Assembly: GCA_029558905.1 (NCBI GenBank)
Contig: JAKQCX010000035.1
Location: forward strand, 186,001 to 250,000
DNA: 64,000 nt
DNA from: Pseudomonadota bacterium
GTDB taxonomy: Bacteria; Pseudomonadota; Gammaproteobacteria; Burkholderiales; Thiobacillaceae
Reading direction: 5' to 3'
The position numbers and the translations under genes were made by a program. Under the pieces are notes generated by a model, which saw only the letters and a list, made by a program, of their open reading frames with translations, made no database searches and was not told the origin of the DNA. Positions 1 to 11,136 of this stretch are shown here, piece after piece. The stretch's first letter is position 1; each line of letters starts with the position of its first letter.

Positions 1-949
1 GGGCACCCGTCAGGCGACCCGCCGCATCCACCACCAGCAGTCCGTTCACCTTGGTCTGCTCCATGACGCGCGCCGCCTCCACGGCCAGCACATCCTGGGA
101 GATGGTGAGTGGACCGTTTTTCATCACCTCGGCGATCTTCACGTCACGCAGATCCACGTCCCGGTCGAACAGGCGGCGCAGATCGCCATCGGTGAAGATG
201 CCGGCCAGACGCCCGTCGGCCCGGGTCACGGCGGTCATGCCCAGGCCCTTGTGGGTCATCTCCATGAGCGCGTCCCGGAGGCTGGCGGTGTCCGCCACCA
301 CCGGCAGGTCGGCGCCGGCATGCATCAGGTCGCGTACGTGCACCAGCAGGCGGCGCCCCAGGGCGCCGCCTGGATGGGTGCGGGCGAAGTCCTCGGCGGT
401 GAAGCCCCGCGCGAACAGGGTGGCCACCACCAGGGCATCCCCCAGGGCCAGGGCCGCGGTCGTGCTGGCGGTAGGGGCCAGGTTGTGGGGACAGGCCTCC
501 TGCTCCACCCGGGCCTCCAGGTGGATGTCCGACTGGCGCGCGAGGGTGGATGCGGAATTACCGGTCATGCCGATCAGGCGGGCTCCGCGCCGCTTGATGA
601 GGGGCACGATGCTGGCGATCTCCGGACTTTCGCCGGAGTTGGACAGGGCGATGACCACATCCTCGCCGGTGATCATGCCCAGGTCGCCATGGCTGGCCTC
701 CGCCGGATGCATGAAGAAGGCGGGGGTGCCGGTACTGGCCAGGGAAGCGGCGATCTTGCTGCCGATATGGCCCGACTTGCCCATGCCGGAAACCACTACC
801 CTGCCCCGGCAGGCCAGCAGCGTCTCCACGGCGCGCAGGAAGGCATCTCCCAGATGGGCGCCGAGCTTGAGCACCGCCGCCGATTCGATTTCCAGCGTGC
901 GGCGGGCGATGTCGAGGATCGCATCGGAGGTGGGGAGGGTCGATGTCAT
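1..949 (-). CDS. kdsD: Arabinose-5-phosphate isomerase KdsD (KpsF/GutQ family), 3' end outside window
   Basis: Converts ribulose 5-phosphate to arabinose 5-phosphate, the first step of Kdo synthesis for LPS, in the cytosol. The ATG at 949 opens a frame that is still open at base 1 (316 codons seen; the family is about 325-330 residues, so only a few C-terminal residues are missing). Visible are an N-terminal SIS domain with GMGKSGHIG, SHGDLG, ALSNSGES and THPGGALG, which hold the expected Lys, His and Glu catalytic positions, followed by two CBS repeats from about residue 205. It is divergent from the antiporter gene. In beta- and gammaproteobacteria kdsD normally leads into kdsC-lptC-lptA-lptB, which would lie left of the window. 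Family assignment is secure. Confidence 0.95.
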   Translation of the reverse strand, partial: MTSTLPTSDAILDIARRTLEIESAAVLKLGAHLGDAFLRAVETLLACRGRVVVSGMGKSGHIGSKIAASLASTGTPAFFMHPAEASHGDLGMITGEDVVIALSNSGESPEIASIVPLIKRRGARLIGMTGNSASTLARQSDIHLEARVEQEACPHNLAPTASTTAALALGDALVVATLFARGFTAEDFARTHPGGALGRRLLVHVRDLMHAGADLPVVADTASLRDALMEMTHKGLGMTAVTRADGRLAGIFTDGDLRRLFDRDVDLRDVKIAEVMKNGPLTISQDVLAVEAARVMEQTKVNGLLVVDAAGRLTGA

Positions 950-1047
950 AATGGGCCGAGAGTATAGCGTTTGCGCGAACGGTAGGCAGCGCGCGGCAAG
1001 CGTATAACATGGCCCCGCTGCTTGCCGTTCACCGCGCACACCCGCCC

Positions 1048-3003
1048 ATGCCCACCACACTGGAACTGACCCTGATCCTGTTGAGCGCCGGCGTATTCGT
1101 CGTTGCCGGGCTGAAGGCCGCCGGCCTGCCGGCCCTGCTGGGATATGTACTCATCGGCATCGGCCTGGGCCCTTTTCTGCCACACGTGGAGCATGAATCC
1201 CCCACTGCCCGTCTGGCAGAGTTCGGGGTGGTCTTCCTCATGTTCTCCATCGGCCTGGAATTTTCCCTCTCCCGTCTGCGGTCCATGCGCCAGGCGGTGT
1301 TCGGTCTGGGGGGGCTGCAGGTGGGTGTCACCATGTTCGTGGTCATGGCGCTGGGGCTGCTGCTGGGCCTGCCCTGGGAGGCAGGCCTGGCCCTGGGCGG
1401 GGTGCTGGCCATGTCCTCCACCGCCGTGGTCAGCAAGCTCCTGGCCGAACGCGACGAGCTGGGCAGCGATCACGGGCGTCTCATCCTCGGGATACTGTTG
1501 TTCCAGGACCTGGCCGTGGCCCCCCTCATCATCTTCGTGCCGGCCCTGGCAAAAAGCGGCGGCATGGGGGAAGCCATGCTGCTGGCCACGCTCAAGGCCA
1601 GCCTGGCCCTGGTCTTGATCCTGGCCCTGGGGCAGCGTCTCATGCGGCCCTGGTTCCAGTGGGTAGCCCAGGCCAAGTCCGGCGAGCTGTTCATGCTCAA
1701 CGTGCTGCTGGTCACCCTGGGCCTGGCCTATATCACCGACCAGGCCGGCCTGTCCCTGGCCCTGGGCGCCTTCCTGGCGGGCGTGCTCATCGCCGAGACC
1801 GAATACCGCTATCAGGTGGAATCGGACATCCGTCCCTTCCGCGACGTGCTCATGGGACTCTTCTTCGTGACCGTCGGCCTGATGCTGGACCTGCGCGTGG
1901 TGGCCGGCAACTGGATGGAGGTATTCGGCGTCCTGGCGCTGCTTATCCTGGGCAAGGGCCTGGTGATCGGTCTGCTGACCGGTCTGTTCACCCATTCCTG
2001 GCCCGTGGTGGCGCGGGTCGGCCTCAGCCTGGCGCAGGCCGGGGAATTCGGATTCGTGCTGCTCGGACTGACTGCCGGCAATGCCCTCATCGGACGCGAC
2101 CTGCACCAGACCATCCTGGCCGCCATGGTGTTGTCCATGCTGGTCGCGCCCGGCCTGTTTCTCGCCGGCGCGGCCCTGGCCAGGCGTCTGGAGGGCGGCG
2201 CCTGGATGGAACAGGCGCGCGAGGTGCACGAAATCGCGGCGCGCGCCTTCGGCAAGCACAAGCACGTGATCCTGTGCGGCTATGGCCGCAGCGGCCAGAA
2301 CCTGGCACGCATGCTGGAGACCGAGCAGGTGCCCTTCATCGCCCTGGACGACGATCCCCGGCGCGTGCATGCGGCAGCCCAGGCGGGAGACGCCGTGGTG
2401 TTCGGCGATGCCACACGGGCGGAGGTGCTCATGGCCGCCGGGGTACACCGGGCCCGGGCCGTGGTGGTCAGCTTCGCACACACCCCTTCCGCCCTGCAGA
2501 TCATCTCCGCCGCCCATCGCCTGAAACCGGATGCGCCAGTCATCGTGCGCACCGTGGACGAATCCAGCCTGGACCAGCTGCGCCAGGCAGGCGCGGCGGA
2601 AGTGGTGCCCGAAGTCATGGAAGGCGCGCTCATGCTGGCCTCACAGACCCTGCTCATGGCTGGCGTCCCCCTGTCGCGCGTGCTCAAGCGCATCCGCCAC
2701 ACGCGGGAAGCCCGCTATGGCGCCCTGCGGGGCTATTTCCGTGGTCTCACGGACGAGGACGAGGACGCGCGCGGCGAACGCCTCGCATCCATCCTCCTGG
2801 GTCCAGGGTTCTGGGCGGCGGGACGGCGCCTCGCCGAGCTGAGCCTGTCCGATCTGGGTGTGGATCTGGTGAGCCTGCGGCGCTATGGTCAGTCCGGTAT
2901 GGGTACGGATCCGGAGACCGTTCTGCGTGAGGGCGATGTGCTGGTGTTGCGCGGCGAGCCCGAGACCCTGAGCGCGGCGGAACTGCGCCTGAGCCAGGGC
3001 TGA
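1048..3003 (+). CDS. Kef/CPA2-type monovalent cation:proton antiporter with TrkA-N domain
   Basis: Inner-membrane K+(Na+)/H+ antiporter or glutathione-gated-type K+ efflux protein. About the first 390 residues are a Na/H exchanger domain with roughly 12-13 hydrophobic segments. A cytosolic RCK/TrkA-N Rossmann domain follows, with the nucleotide-binding motif VILCGYGRSGQ at about residue 406, and the last ~90 residues look like a TrkA-C domain. An in-frame ATG also exists at 1009; the start at 1048 (MPTTLELTL) was chosen because family members begin a few residues before this hydrophobic stretch. No Shine-Dalgarno clearly decides between them. The gene is divergent from kdsD, a common betaproteobacterial neighbourhood. 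The transported ion cannot be read from sequence; kefB or kefC would be an over-call. Confidence 0.9.
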   Translation: MPTTLELTLILLSAGVFVVAGLKAAGLPALLGYVLIGIGLGPFLPHVEHESPTARLAEFGVVFLMFSIGLEFSLSRLRSMRQAVFGLGGLQVGVTMFVVMALGLLLGLPWEAGLALGGVLAMSSTAVVSKLLAERDELGSDHGRLILGILLFQDLAVAPLIIFVPALAKSGGMGEAMLLATLKASLALVLILALGQRLMRPWFQWVAQAKSGELFMLNVLLVTLGLAYITDQAGLSLALGAFLAGVLIAETEYRYQVESDIRPFRDVLMGLFFVTVGLMLDLRVVAGNWMEVFGVLALLILGKGLVIGLLTGLFTHSWPVVARVGLSLAQAGEFGFVLLGLTAGNALIGRDLHQTILAAMVLSMLVAPGLFLAGAALARRLEGGAWMEQAREVHEIAARAFGKHKHVILCGYGRSGQNLARMLETEQVPFIALDDDPRRVHAAAQAGDAVVFGDATRAEVLMAAGVHRARAVVVSFAHTPSALQIISAAHRLKPDAPVIVRTVDESSLDQLRQAGAAEVVPEVMEGALMLASQTLLMAGVPLSRVLKRIRHTREARYGALRGYFRGLTDEDEDARGERLASILLGPGFWAAGRRLAELSLSDLGVDLVSLRRYGQSGMGTDPETVLREGDVLVLRGEPETLSAAELRLSQG

Positions 3004-3025
3004 GCCCATCCTGGACGGACGGCGC

Positions 3026-3163
3026 TCAGCGGGCCGAGGTGGATACCGCCTGGCTGGCCTGTCCCGCGCCCTCTTGCCATTTCAGGATGCCGCCCACCAG
3101 CAGGCCCAGCACCAGCAGAAGTATGGCCAGCTCCAGCAGGGTAAAACCGGATCGTGTGTGCAT
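3026..3163 (-). CDS. Tiny prepilin-like ORF with class III signal peptide (45 aa)
   Basis: A 45-codon frame, too short for ordinary ORF calling, starts at ATG 3163. After a short basic leader (MHTRSG) it carries FTLLELAILLLVLGLLVGG, a textbook type IV prepilin/pseudopilin N-terminus: Gly before the cleavage site, Phe+1, Glu+5, then an unbroken hydrophobic helix. About 20 more residues (KWQEGAGQ...STSAR) follow before the stop. No globular domain is present, so this is either the stump of a decayed minor pilin or a genuine micro-pilin. It sits alone on the minus strand between the antiporter and a histidine kinase. Upstream ribosome binding is weak. The pattern is clear; whether the gene is functional is inference. 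Confidence 0.5.
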   Translation of the reverse strand: MHTRSGFTLLELAILLLVLGLLVGGILKWQEGAGQASQAVSTSAR

Positions 3164-3344
3164 GCCGCGCACAAGCAAATCCCGAGCCAATCATGGGAGT
3201 CAGAAAAATCAAGCACTTGCCCGCCACCCCGGGGACGACCGCTGGCGATACCTCGTCGCGCGTGTCGAAGTCCCCATGCCGTAATGTGGTGGCGTGCCAG
3301 CGCACACCTCAAGTCCGGAATCAGCACGTCGATAAGGCTGCCAC

Positions 3345-5045
3345 ATGAACGTCATGCCCCCTGTCCCCGCCAAGCTGTTGCAACGTCATGGCAACCGAAT
3401 ATTGGCGCTGATGCTGGTGCTGCTGCATGCCGCCTTCGTCTGGGGGCATGGCGAGCCCTGGGGGCGCTTTCTCATCCTGGCGCACTACCTGGTCTTTCTC
3501 GTCTGGCAACCGTTCTTCAGCGGCCTGCAGCGCCTGGGCAATCTCCGGATCCTGGGGGTACTGGCGGCGGGGGGGGTGCTGATGCTGCTGAACTCCCTGC
3601 TGGCGGCGGCCTTCTGGACCGTGCTGCTGGCCGGCCTGCTGGCGGGGGTGGCCATGGGCCTGCGTTCCGCCCGGGAGCGGACCGGCATCTGGCTGGGCGT
3701 GCTGTACCTGCTCCTGCTGCTGTTCCTGTGGCTGCTGCCCCAGGGCTTCGGCCTGGCCATGCGGGGCGCGCGGCAGGTGACCCTGTGGCGCGACAGCATG
3801 CTGATCCTCCCCCTGATCATGGTCGTGTTCCCTTCACCGGAGATCCGGCGTCACGTGGGCGTGGTGGACCTGCTGTATACCCTGTTCTTCGAGCTGTTCA
3901 TCGCTGTGCTCGCCCTGGGCAGCTATGCCGCCATGCGTCTGATGGACACCGATTACGGCCATGGCGTGCTCATGAGCCTGACCACCCTGGCTGCATCCCT
4001 GCTGCTGATCACCTGGCTCTGGCAGCCACGCGGCGGTGATTCCAGCCTGCGCAACCTGTTCTCCCGCTATGTATTGTCCCTGGGTCTGCCCCTGGAGGAA
4101 TGGCTCGGTGACCTGTCCGACGCGGCGGAACGGGTCAGTGATCCGGAGCGCTTCCTGCGCGCGGCCATGCTGGGCTTCACCTCCCTGCCCTGGTCCACCG
4201 GAGTCACCTGGAAGACCCCCCGCTCGCGCGATGCGCTGGGAGAGCACAGCCCGCACGCCGAGTCCTTCCGCCATCTGGACGTGGAAGTCACCTTCTTCAC
4301 GGATGGTCCGGCAAACCCGGCCTTTTCCCTGCACCTGCGCCTGCTCACCGAGATCATCGGCTACTTTTACGCGGCCAAGCGGCGTGAACAGGAAATGCAG
4401 GCCAACGCCTACTCCCAGGCGGTATACGAGACCGGCTCGCGCCTGACCCACGACGTCAAGAACCTGCTGCAATCCCTGAAGGCCCTGTGCTCGGCAGCGG
4501 AATACAGCCAGCCGGAACAGGCCGCCTCCCTGCAGACCCTGATGCAGCGCCAGCTGCCGCAGGTGGCCAAACGCCTGGAAATCACCCTGGACAAGCTCAA
4601 GGCCCCGGCCCAGTCGGTCGACAAAAAGCAGATCCTGGCGCGTGAGTGGTGGCGCAACGTGAAAAACCGCTATGCACAGGAACGTCTGGTATTCGACATC
4701 GATGATGTGGATTCGGCCCTCTGGCTGCCCCAGGAACTGTTCGACAGCGTGGCCGACAACCTGGTGCAGAACGCCCTGCGCAAGCGAGTAGGGGAACCGG
4801 AGATCCGCATCCGTGTCGCCCTGGCGACCCATCCCCTGCCCACCCTGACGGTATGCGATACCGGCCATGCGGCAGGCGAGGAGGTGGTGGGCAAGCTGTT
4901 CCAGGCCCCGGTTACCACCCATGACGGCCTGGGCATCGGTCTGTACCAGGCCGCCAAGCAGGCCCAGGAAGTGGGCTATCGCCTGGAGTTGTCCAGCAAC
5001 CGGGAAGGCTATGTGTGCTTCACCCTGTGGCAGGAAACCCTGTAG
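3345..5045 (+). CDS. Orphan membrane sensor histidine kinase (PrsK-like architecture)
   Basis: 566 residues. The first ~230 contain about seven hydrophobic segments. A soluble region follows, then a kinase core: H-box SRLTHDVKNLLQSL with the phospho-acceptor His near residue 369, N-box DNLVQNAL, a degenerate G1 box (DTGHAAG instead of DxGxG) and G2 DGLGIGLYQAA. This layout (multi-TM sensor, linker, HATPase) resembles PrsK, the kinase associated with PEP-CTERM/exosortase systems, but I cannot confirm the subfamily. No response regulator is adjacent; the flanking genes are on the other strand or end far upstream. The start at 3345 follows a short purine-rich site (ATAAGG). Ligand and partner are unknown. 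Confidence 0.8.
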   Translation: MNVMPPVPAKLLQRHGNRILALMLVLLHAAFVWGHGEPWGRFLILAHYLVFLVWQPFFSGLQRLGNLRILGVLAAGGVLMLLNSLLAAAFWTVLLAGLLAGVAMGLRSARERTGIWLGVLYLLLLLFLWLLPQGFGLAMRGARQVTLWRDSMLILPLIMVVFPSPEIRRHVGVVDLLYTLFFELFIAVLALGSYAAMRLMDTDYGHGVLMSLTTLAASLLLITWLWQPRGGDSSLRNLFSRYVLSLGLPLEEWLGDLSDAAERVSDPERFLRAAMLGFTSLPWSTGVTWKTPRSRDALGEHSPHAESFRHLDVEVTFFTDGPANPAFSLHLRLLTEIIGYFYAAKRREQEMQANAYSQAVYETGSRLTHDVKNLLQSLKALCSAAEYSQPEQAASLQTLMQRQLPQVAKRLEITLDKLKAPAQSVDKKQILAREWWRNVKNRYAQERLVFDIDDVDSALWLPQELFDSVADNLVQNALRKRVGEPEIRIRVALATHPLPTLTVCDTGHAAGEEVVGKLFQAPVTTHDGLGIGLYQAAKQAQEVGYRLELSSNREGYVCFTLWQETL

Positions 5046-5064
5046 CCCGCATGTCCCGCGGGCT
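5044..5064. terminator. Hairpin spanning the convergent stop codons of the kinase gene and pdxJ
   Basis: A perfect 7-bp stem (AGCCCGC/GCGGGCT) with a 7-base loop contains the last bases of the kinase stop and the first base of the pdxJ stop. There is no T-run on either side, so it is at best a weak bidirectional transcript-end structure. Confidence 0.3.
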
Positions 5065-5807
5065 CAGCAGCCCCGGGCCTGGAGCATGAGCCGCTTCATT
5101 TCCGCCACCGCATTCTCCCAGCCCGTGAACAGGGAGCGAGCCACGATGGCATGCCCGATATTGAGCTCGCGCACCCCGGGAATGGCGGCTATGGCCTGGA
5201 CGTTGTGGTAGGACAGGCCATGGCCGGCATTGACCTCCAGCCCCAGGGCCAGCCCCTGCGCCACCGCGTCCCGTATGCGTCGCAGCGCCTGCTGCCGGAC
5301 GGGGCCCTCTGCCTCGGCATAAGCGCCGGTGTGCAGTTCCACCACCGGCGCGCCGGTGGCCCGCGCGGCCTCCAGCTGATGCATGTCCGCGTCGATGAAC
5401 AGGGAAACGCGAATGCCCACCTGCGCCAGCCGCGTGCAGGCCTGTTGTACCTGGACAAACTGGCCGGCCACGTCCAGCCCCCCTTCCGTGGTGAGCTCCT
5501 GGCGCCGCTCCGGCACCAGACAGACATCCTGGGGACGCACCTGGCAGGCGATGGCCAGCATCTCCTCGGTGATGGCCATCTCCAGGTTCATCCTGGTGGC
5601 CAGCAGGCCGCGCAGGGCATGCACGTCCGCGTCCTGGATGTGGCGCCGGTCCTCCCGCAGATGCAGGGTGATGGCATCCGCGCCGGCTGTTTCCGCCAGC
5701 AGCGCGGCCTGAACGGGGCTGGGATAGGGGGTGCCGCGGGCCTGGCGCAAGGTGGCCACGTGATCGATGTTGACCCCCAGGTGGATGGGGGAAAAGGCAG
5801 GGCTCAT
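5064..5807 (-). CDS. pdxJ: Pyridoxine 5'-phosphate synthase
   Basis: Condenses 1-deoxyxylulose 5-phosphate with 3-amino-1-hydroxyacetone phosphate to form pyridoxine 5'-phosphate (DXP-dependent vitamin B6 pathway, cytosol). It is 247 residues long, the normal size. The conserved start [17 protein letters not shown] is followed by [12 protein letters not shown], EIATxE-type and AGHGLSYHN-like segments of the TIM barrel. It is the last gene of the era-recO-pdxJ group; its ATG overlaps the recO stop (ATAG arrangement at 5804-5807), so it is probably translationally coupled. Confidence 0.97.
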   Translation of the reverse strand: MSPAFSPIHLGVNIDHVATLRQARGTPYPSPVQAALLAETAGADAITLHLREDRRHIQDADVHALRGLLATRMNLEMAITEEMLAIACQVRPQDVCLVPERRQELTTEGGLDVAGQFVQVQQACTRLAQVGIRVSLFIDADMHQLEAARATGAPVVELHTGAYAEAEGPVRQQALRRIRDAVAQGLALGLEVNAGHGLSYHNVQAIAAIPGVRELNIGHAIVARSLFTGWENAVAEMKRLMLQARGC

Positions 5808-6508
5808 AGTCTTTGCAGGTCGATGAGGAGTTGCCGGGTCGCAAGGGGTTTCTCGCCCAGATAATGCGTCAGAAGTCCGCGCAGGAGGAGTTTACCCTCC
5901 GCCAGGGTGACCGCGTCGCCAAGATCGCCCCGGGCCAGATCCAGCAGCACCCGACCCAGATAGGTGGGCGCGCCCGGCTGAACGGGTACCACCCCCACGC
6001 CGTAGGCGTAGCCATAGCGCGCCGAAGCCTGGATGCCGCTGCCATCCGCCATATGGCCCAGGGGCTGGGCATAGCCCAGCTCGGAGAGCAGGACCAGCTC
6101 GAAGCGGCGCAGGACGGGCTCCACGTCCGCCGCACCGGAAAGCCCCGCCAGAGCGGTGCGATAGTGATCGAACAGGGCCTCGTGGGGATCTCCTTCCGGC
6201 AGCAGGCGCAGCAACAGCTCGTTCAGATAGAAGCCGCACATGAGGCCATGGCCGCGCGGGCATGGCTCCCCACCATGCCACTCGGCGGCATGCAGGGTGC
6301 GCAGGCCGCCCTTGCCGAACCAGGCCAGGGACAGGGGCTGGAAGGGCACCAGCCGGGCCTTGAGGGACGCGGATGGACGCCGTGCGCCCCGGGCCACCAG
6401 GCCCAGGCGTCCATGGTGGCGGGAGAACACATCCACAACGAGACTGGTCTCGCGCCAGGGGCGGGTGTGCAGGATGAAGGCCGTCTCGCCGTCGACCCGC
6501 TCACTCAT
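5804..6508 (-). CDS. recO: DNA repair protein RecO
   Basis: RecFOR-pathway mediator that loads RecA on SSB-coated single strands. The N-terminal OB-fold begins with [15 protein letters not shown], which aligns with the characteristic RecO opening, and the protein is of typical length (234 aa). The usual zinc-finger cysteines are mostly absent, as in many proteobacterial RecO proteins. The start at ATG 6508 fits the family N-terminus; a GTG at 6514 overlapping the era stop as GTGA is an alternative and would couple translation. It lies in the operon era-recO-pdxJ. Confidence 0.95.
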   Translation of the reverse strand: MSERVDGETAFILHTRPWRETSLVVDVFSRHHGRLGLVARGARRPSASLKARLVPFQPLSLAWFGKGGLRTLHAAEWHGGEPCPRGHGLMCGFYLNELLLRLLPEGDPHEALFDHYRTALAGLSGAADVEPVLRRFELVLLSELGYAQPLGHMADGSGIQASARYGYAYGVGVVPVQPGAPTYLGRVLLDLARGDLGDAVTLAEGKLLLRGLLTHYLGEKPLATRQLLIDLQRL

Positions 6509-6510
6509 CG

Positions 6511-7413
6511 TCACTCGTAGCCAAACCGCCGGATCTGACGCACATCATCCGCCCAGCCCCCTCTCACCTTTACCCACAGCTCCAGGAAAACCTTGTGCCC
6601 GAACAGCCTTTCCATGTCCTGGCGCGCCTCGCTGGCGATGCGCTTGATGTGCTCCCCCTTGCGGCCCAGGAGGATGGGACGGTGAGCCTCCCGATCCACC
6701 CACACCACGGCGCCTATACGGGACAGGCCGGGCGCTTCCTCGTAGCGCTCGATGCTTACCGTCACGGCATAGGGGATTTCATCGCCGGTGAGGCGGAACA
6801 CCTTTTCCCGCACGATCTCCGCCGCCAGGAAACGAGAGGGGCGGTCGGTGATGTCGTCCGCATGGAACCAGGGCTCTCCTTCCGGCAGGTAGGGCTTGAG
6901 GATGGCGGGCAGCCGGGCCGCGTCCCTCGTCTGCCTGGCGGAGAGCGGCACGATCTCGGAGAAGTCGAAACGCTGGGCCATTCCTTGCAGGAAGGGCAGC
7001 AGGTCTGCCTTGCTGGCCACGCTATCCACCTTGTTCACCACCAGTACCACGGGCCTGTCCCGGGGCAGCAGAGGCAGGATGTGCGCATCGTCGGGGGTGA
7101 ACCTCAGGGCCTCGACCAGCCACAGCACCACATCCACCTCTGCCAGGGCCTGGGTGACAGCCCGGTTCATGGCCTGGTTCAGTGCATTCTTGTAATGGGT
7201 CTGAAAGCCCGGGGTGTCCGCGAAGATGAACTGGACACCCTCCTCGGTACGTACCCCCAGGATGCGGTGGCGGGTGGTCTGGGGCTTGCCGGACACGATG
7301 CTGACCTTGGCCCCCACCAGGGTGTTCACCAGGGTGGACTTGCCCACGTTGGGACGCCCCACGACGGCGATAACGCCGGTGCGGAAGGGGTGGGACGCGG
7401 CCTCCGGACTCAC
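6511..7413 (-). CDS. era: GTPase Era
   Basis: Essential Ras-like GTPase that binds 16S rRNA and assists 30S maturation. It has G1 GRPNVGKST, G3 DTPGF and G4 NKVD, and a C-terminal KH domain with GRKGEHIKRI. The 300-residue length equals that of E. coli Era when the GTG at 7413 is taken as start; this GTG overlaps the rnc stop (GTGA). The open frame continues upstream to 7635, but that part is rnc read in another frame and was excluded. Coupling with rnc upstream and recO downstream is the standard arrangement. Confidence 0.97.
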   Translation of the reverse strand: MSPEAASHPFRTGVIAVVGRPNVGKSTLVNTLVGAKVSIVSGKPQTTRHRILGVRTEEGVQFIFADTPGFQTHYKNALNQAMNRAVTQALAEVDVVLWLVEALRFTPDDAHILPLLPRDRPVVLVVNKVDSVASKADLLPFLQGMAQRFDFSEIVPLSARQTRDAARLPAILKPYLPEGEPWFHADDITDRPSRFLAAEIVREKVFRLTGDEIPYAVTVSIERYEEAPGLSRIGAVVWVDREAHRPILLGRKGEHIKRIASEARQDMERLFGHKVFLELWVKVRGGWADDVRQIRRFGYE

Positions 7414-8117
7414 GCCTGCTCCTGCTCCACGCCCCTTGCGCCATATCCCTCGAGGATCGCCAGGGCAGCGGCCGCGGCCTGCTGCTCGGCGGCCTTGCGG
7501 CTGCCGCCCTGGCCATGGGTCACCACGTCCAGGGCATCGATGCGACATTCCACATGAAAGGTCTGGGCATGGGCCTGGCCCGTGGTATCCAGCAGGCTGT
7601 AGCTGGGCAGACCATGGCGCCGGGGCTGAAGCCACTCCTGCAGGCGGGTCTTGGCATCCTTGCCCTGGGCAGCGGGGTCGATGCCCGCCACCATGGGGCC
7701 GAACAGACGCTCCACCATGGCCCTTGCGGCATCAAAACCCGCATCCAGCAAGGCCGCACCCAAGAGGGATTCCAGGGCATCGGCCAGGATGGAGGGGCGC
7801 TGGGCCCCACCGCTGCGCATCTCCCCCTCCCCCAGACGCAGATAGCGACCCAGCTCCAGTTCCAGGGCCACGCCATGCAGGGAATCCTGATTCACCAGGT
7901 TGGCCCGCAGCCGGGACAGGCGTCCCTCGGGCAGTTCGGGAAAACGCTGGAAGAGCATCAGACCCACCACGCAATTGAGTACGCCATCGCCCAGGAACTC
8001 CAGGCGCTCGTTGTTGCGCACGCTGTGGCTGCGATGGGTCAGGGCCTGCAGCAGCAGGCCTCGATCGGACCAGGCATGGCCCAATCGCCGCTCCAACCCG
8101 GCCATGACAGTGGACAT
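7410..8117 (-). CDS. rnc: Ribonuclease III
   Basis: Double-strand-specific endoribonuclease that processes pre-rRNA and other structured RNAs. The 235-residue protein has the catalytic signature NERLEFLGDGV near residue 37, the second acidic motif in ADALESLLGA, and a C-terminal double-stranded RNA-binding domain (about 155-225) ending in SRKAAEQQAAAAAL. It is located between DUF4845 and era and overlaps the era start. Confidence 0.97.
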   Translation of the reverse strand: MSTVMAGLERRLGHAWSDRGLLLQALTHRSHSVRNNERLEFLGDGVLNCVVGLMLFQRFPELPEGRLSRLRANLVNQDSLHGVALELELGRYLRLGEGEMRSGGAQRPSILADALESLLGAALLDAGFDAARAMVERLFGPMVAGIDPAAQGKDAKTRLQEWLQPRRHGLPSYSLLDTTGQAHAQTFHVECRIDALDVVTHGQGGSRKAAEQQAAAAALAILEGYGARGVEQEQA

Positions 8118-8126
8118 GGGCTGGAT

Positions 8127-8486
8127 TTACTTGGATTCCCGTTCCGCCTTGAAGTCCATGCACAGATGGATCTCTCGCCAGAACGGCTCCTTCACGCTGT
8201 ATTCCGCAGTGAGCTTGTAACCCGCCTGGGTGGGTTCGATGACCAGATCGGCACCGGTCACCGTCTTGATGTTGTTCAGGTTCAGTTCCTTCACGAAACG
8301 GGAACGGATGGTCTGGGGCGTGAGCCTTTCATCTCCCAGGGATTGCAGGGCGTTCTCCATGATGTGCTCCAGGGCCCAGTAGTCCATGTAGGCGGGCACG
8401 ATGCGCGCCGCGGCGTAGACCATGAAGATGATGAGCAGCAGCAGTAGGAGCAGGCCGCCGAGCGACATACCGAGTTGTTTGCGCAT
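8127..8486 (-). CDS. DUF4845 membrane protein
   Basis: 119 residues with one N-terminal transmembrane helix (about 8-28) followed by a small extracytoplasmic domain. Its position between lepB and rnc, its size and its RIVPAYMDYW segment match the DUF4845 family, conserved at this site in beta- and gammaproteobacteria. No biochemical role is established. The start at 8486 (MRKQ) lies 19 bp after the lepB stop and is preceded by a GGAGGGGGA-type ribosome-binding site. Confidence 0.85.
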   Translation of the reverse strand: MRKQLGMSLGGLLLLLLLIIFMVYAAARIVPAYMDYWALEHIMENALQSLGDERLTPQTIRSRFVKELNLNNIKTVTGADLVIEPTQAGYKLTAEYSVKEPFWREIHLCMDFKAERESK

Positions 8487-8505
8487 GATGTTCCCCCTCC
8501 AGTGT

Positions 8506-9342
8506 TCAGTCGATGCTGCTGCCGATTCTTTCCGGTCGGGAAAGTGTACTCAGCATGTGCAGGAAGTCATCGAAATTCCACCAGATGAAGAAGGCGCGGC
8601 CGACAATATTCTCGTCCGGCACGAAGCCCCAGTAGCGGGAATCATTGGAGGCGTCCCGGTTGTCCCCCAGCATGAAGTAATGCCCGGCGGGCACGGTACA
8701 CCTGAAGCCGGACTCGCTGTAACTGCAATGGTCCCGATAAGGGAAGTTGCCCGCCACCTCGTACACCCGCACCGGCGGCTCGCCGGCCAGGGTCATGGCC
8801 GTGTGATTGTGCGTCCCCAGCTTCTCGCTCCAAGTATCGCCGCGCACGAAGTTGAGCCCCTGGCCCATGTACTCGAACCTGCCCTTGGGCCGCATGGTCA
8901 CGGGTTCGCCATTGATGCTGAGGCGCTTGTCGACGTACTCCACCACGTCCCCGGGCAGACCCACCACGCGCTTGATGTAATCCATGGAGGGGTCCATGGG
9001 AAAGCGGAACACCATCACGTCCCCCCGGGCCGGCCGGTTCAGGTCCAGGACCTTTTTGTTGATCACCGGCAGGCGGATGCCATAGGTGTACTTGTTCACC
9101 AGGATGAAATCCCCCACCAGCAGGGTGGGCAGCATGGAGCCGGAAGGGATCTTGAAGGGTTCCACCAGGAAGGAGCGCAGCAGGAAGACGATGAGGATCA
9201 CCGGGAAGAAACTCTTGGAGTAATCCACCAGGATGGGCAACTTGGCGCCGGCGGCGCGCCGCCGTGCCAGGAACAGGCGGTCGATGAGCCATATGCCACC
9301 GGTGATCAGCAGGGCCAGGAACAGGATGAGGGCGAAGTTCAC
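8506..9342 (-). CDS. lepB: Signal peptidase I
   Basis: Inner-membrane serine protease that removes Sec signal peptides. 278 residues: two N-terminal hydrophobic segments, then the box-B motif PSGSMLPTLLVGD with the nucleophilic Ser, box C VNKYTYGIRLP, box D RGDVMVFRFP with DYIKRVVGLPGD holding the general-base Lys, and box E GDNRDASNDSRYWG. It directly follows the lepA stop, the classical lepA-lepB operon. Confidence 0.97.
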   Translation of the reverse strand: MNFALILFLALLITGGIWLIDRLFLARRRAAGAKLPILVDYSKSFFPVILIVFLLRSFLVEPFKIPSGSMLPTLLVGDFILVNKYTYGIRLPVINKKVLDLNRPARGDVMVFRFPMDPSMDYIKRVVGLPGDVVEYVDKRLSINGEPVTMRPKGRFEYMGQGLNFVRGDTWSEKLGTHNHTAMTLAGEPPVRVYEVAGNFPYRDHCSYSESGFRCTVPAGHYFMLGDNRDASNDSRYWGFVPDENIVGRAFFIWWNFDDFLHMLSTLSRPERIGSSID

Positions 9343-11136
<1,794 letters not shown>

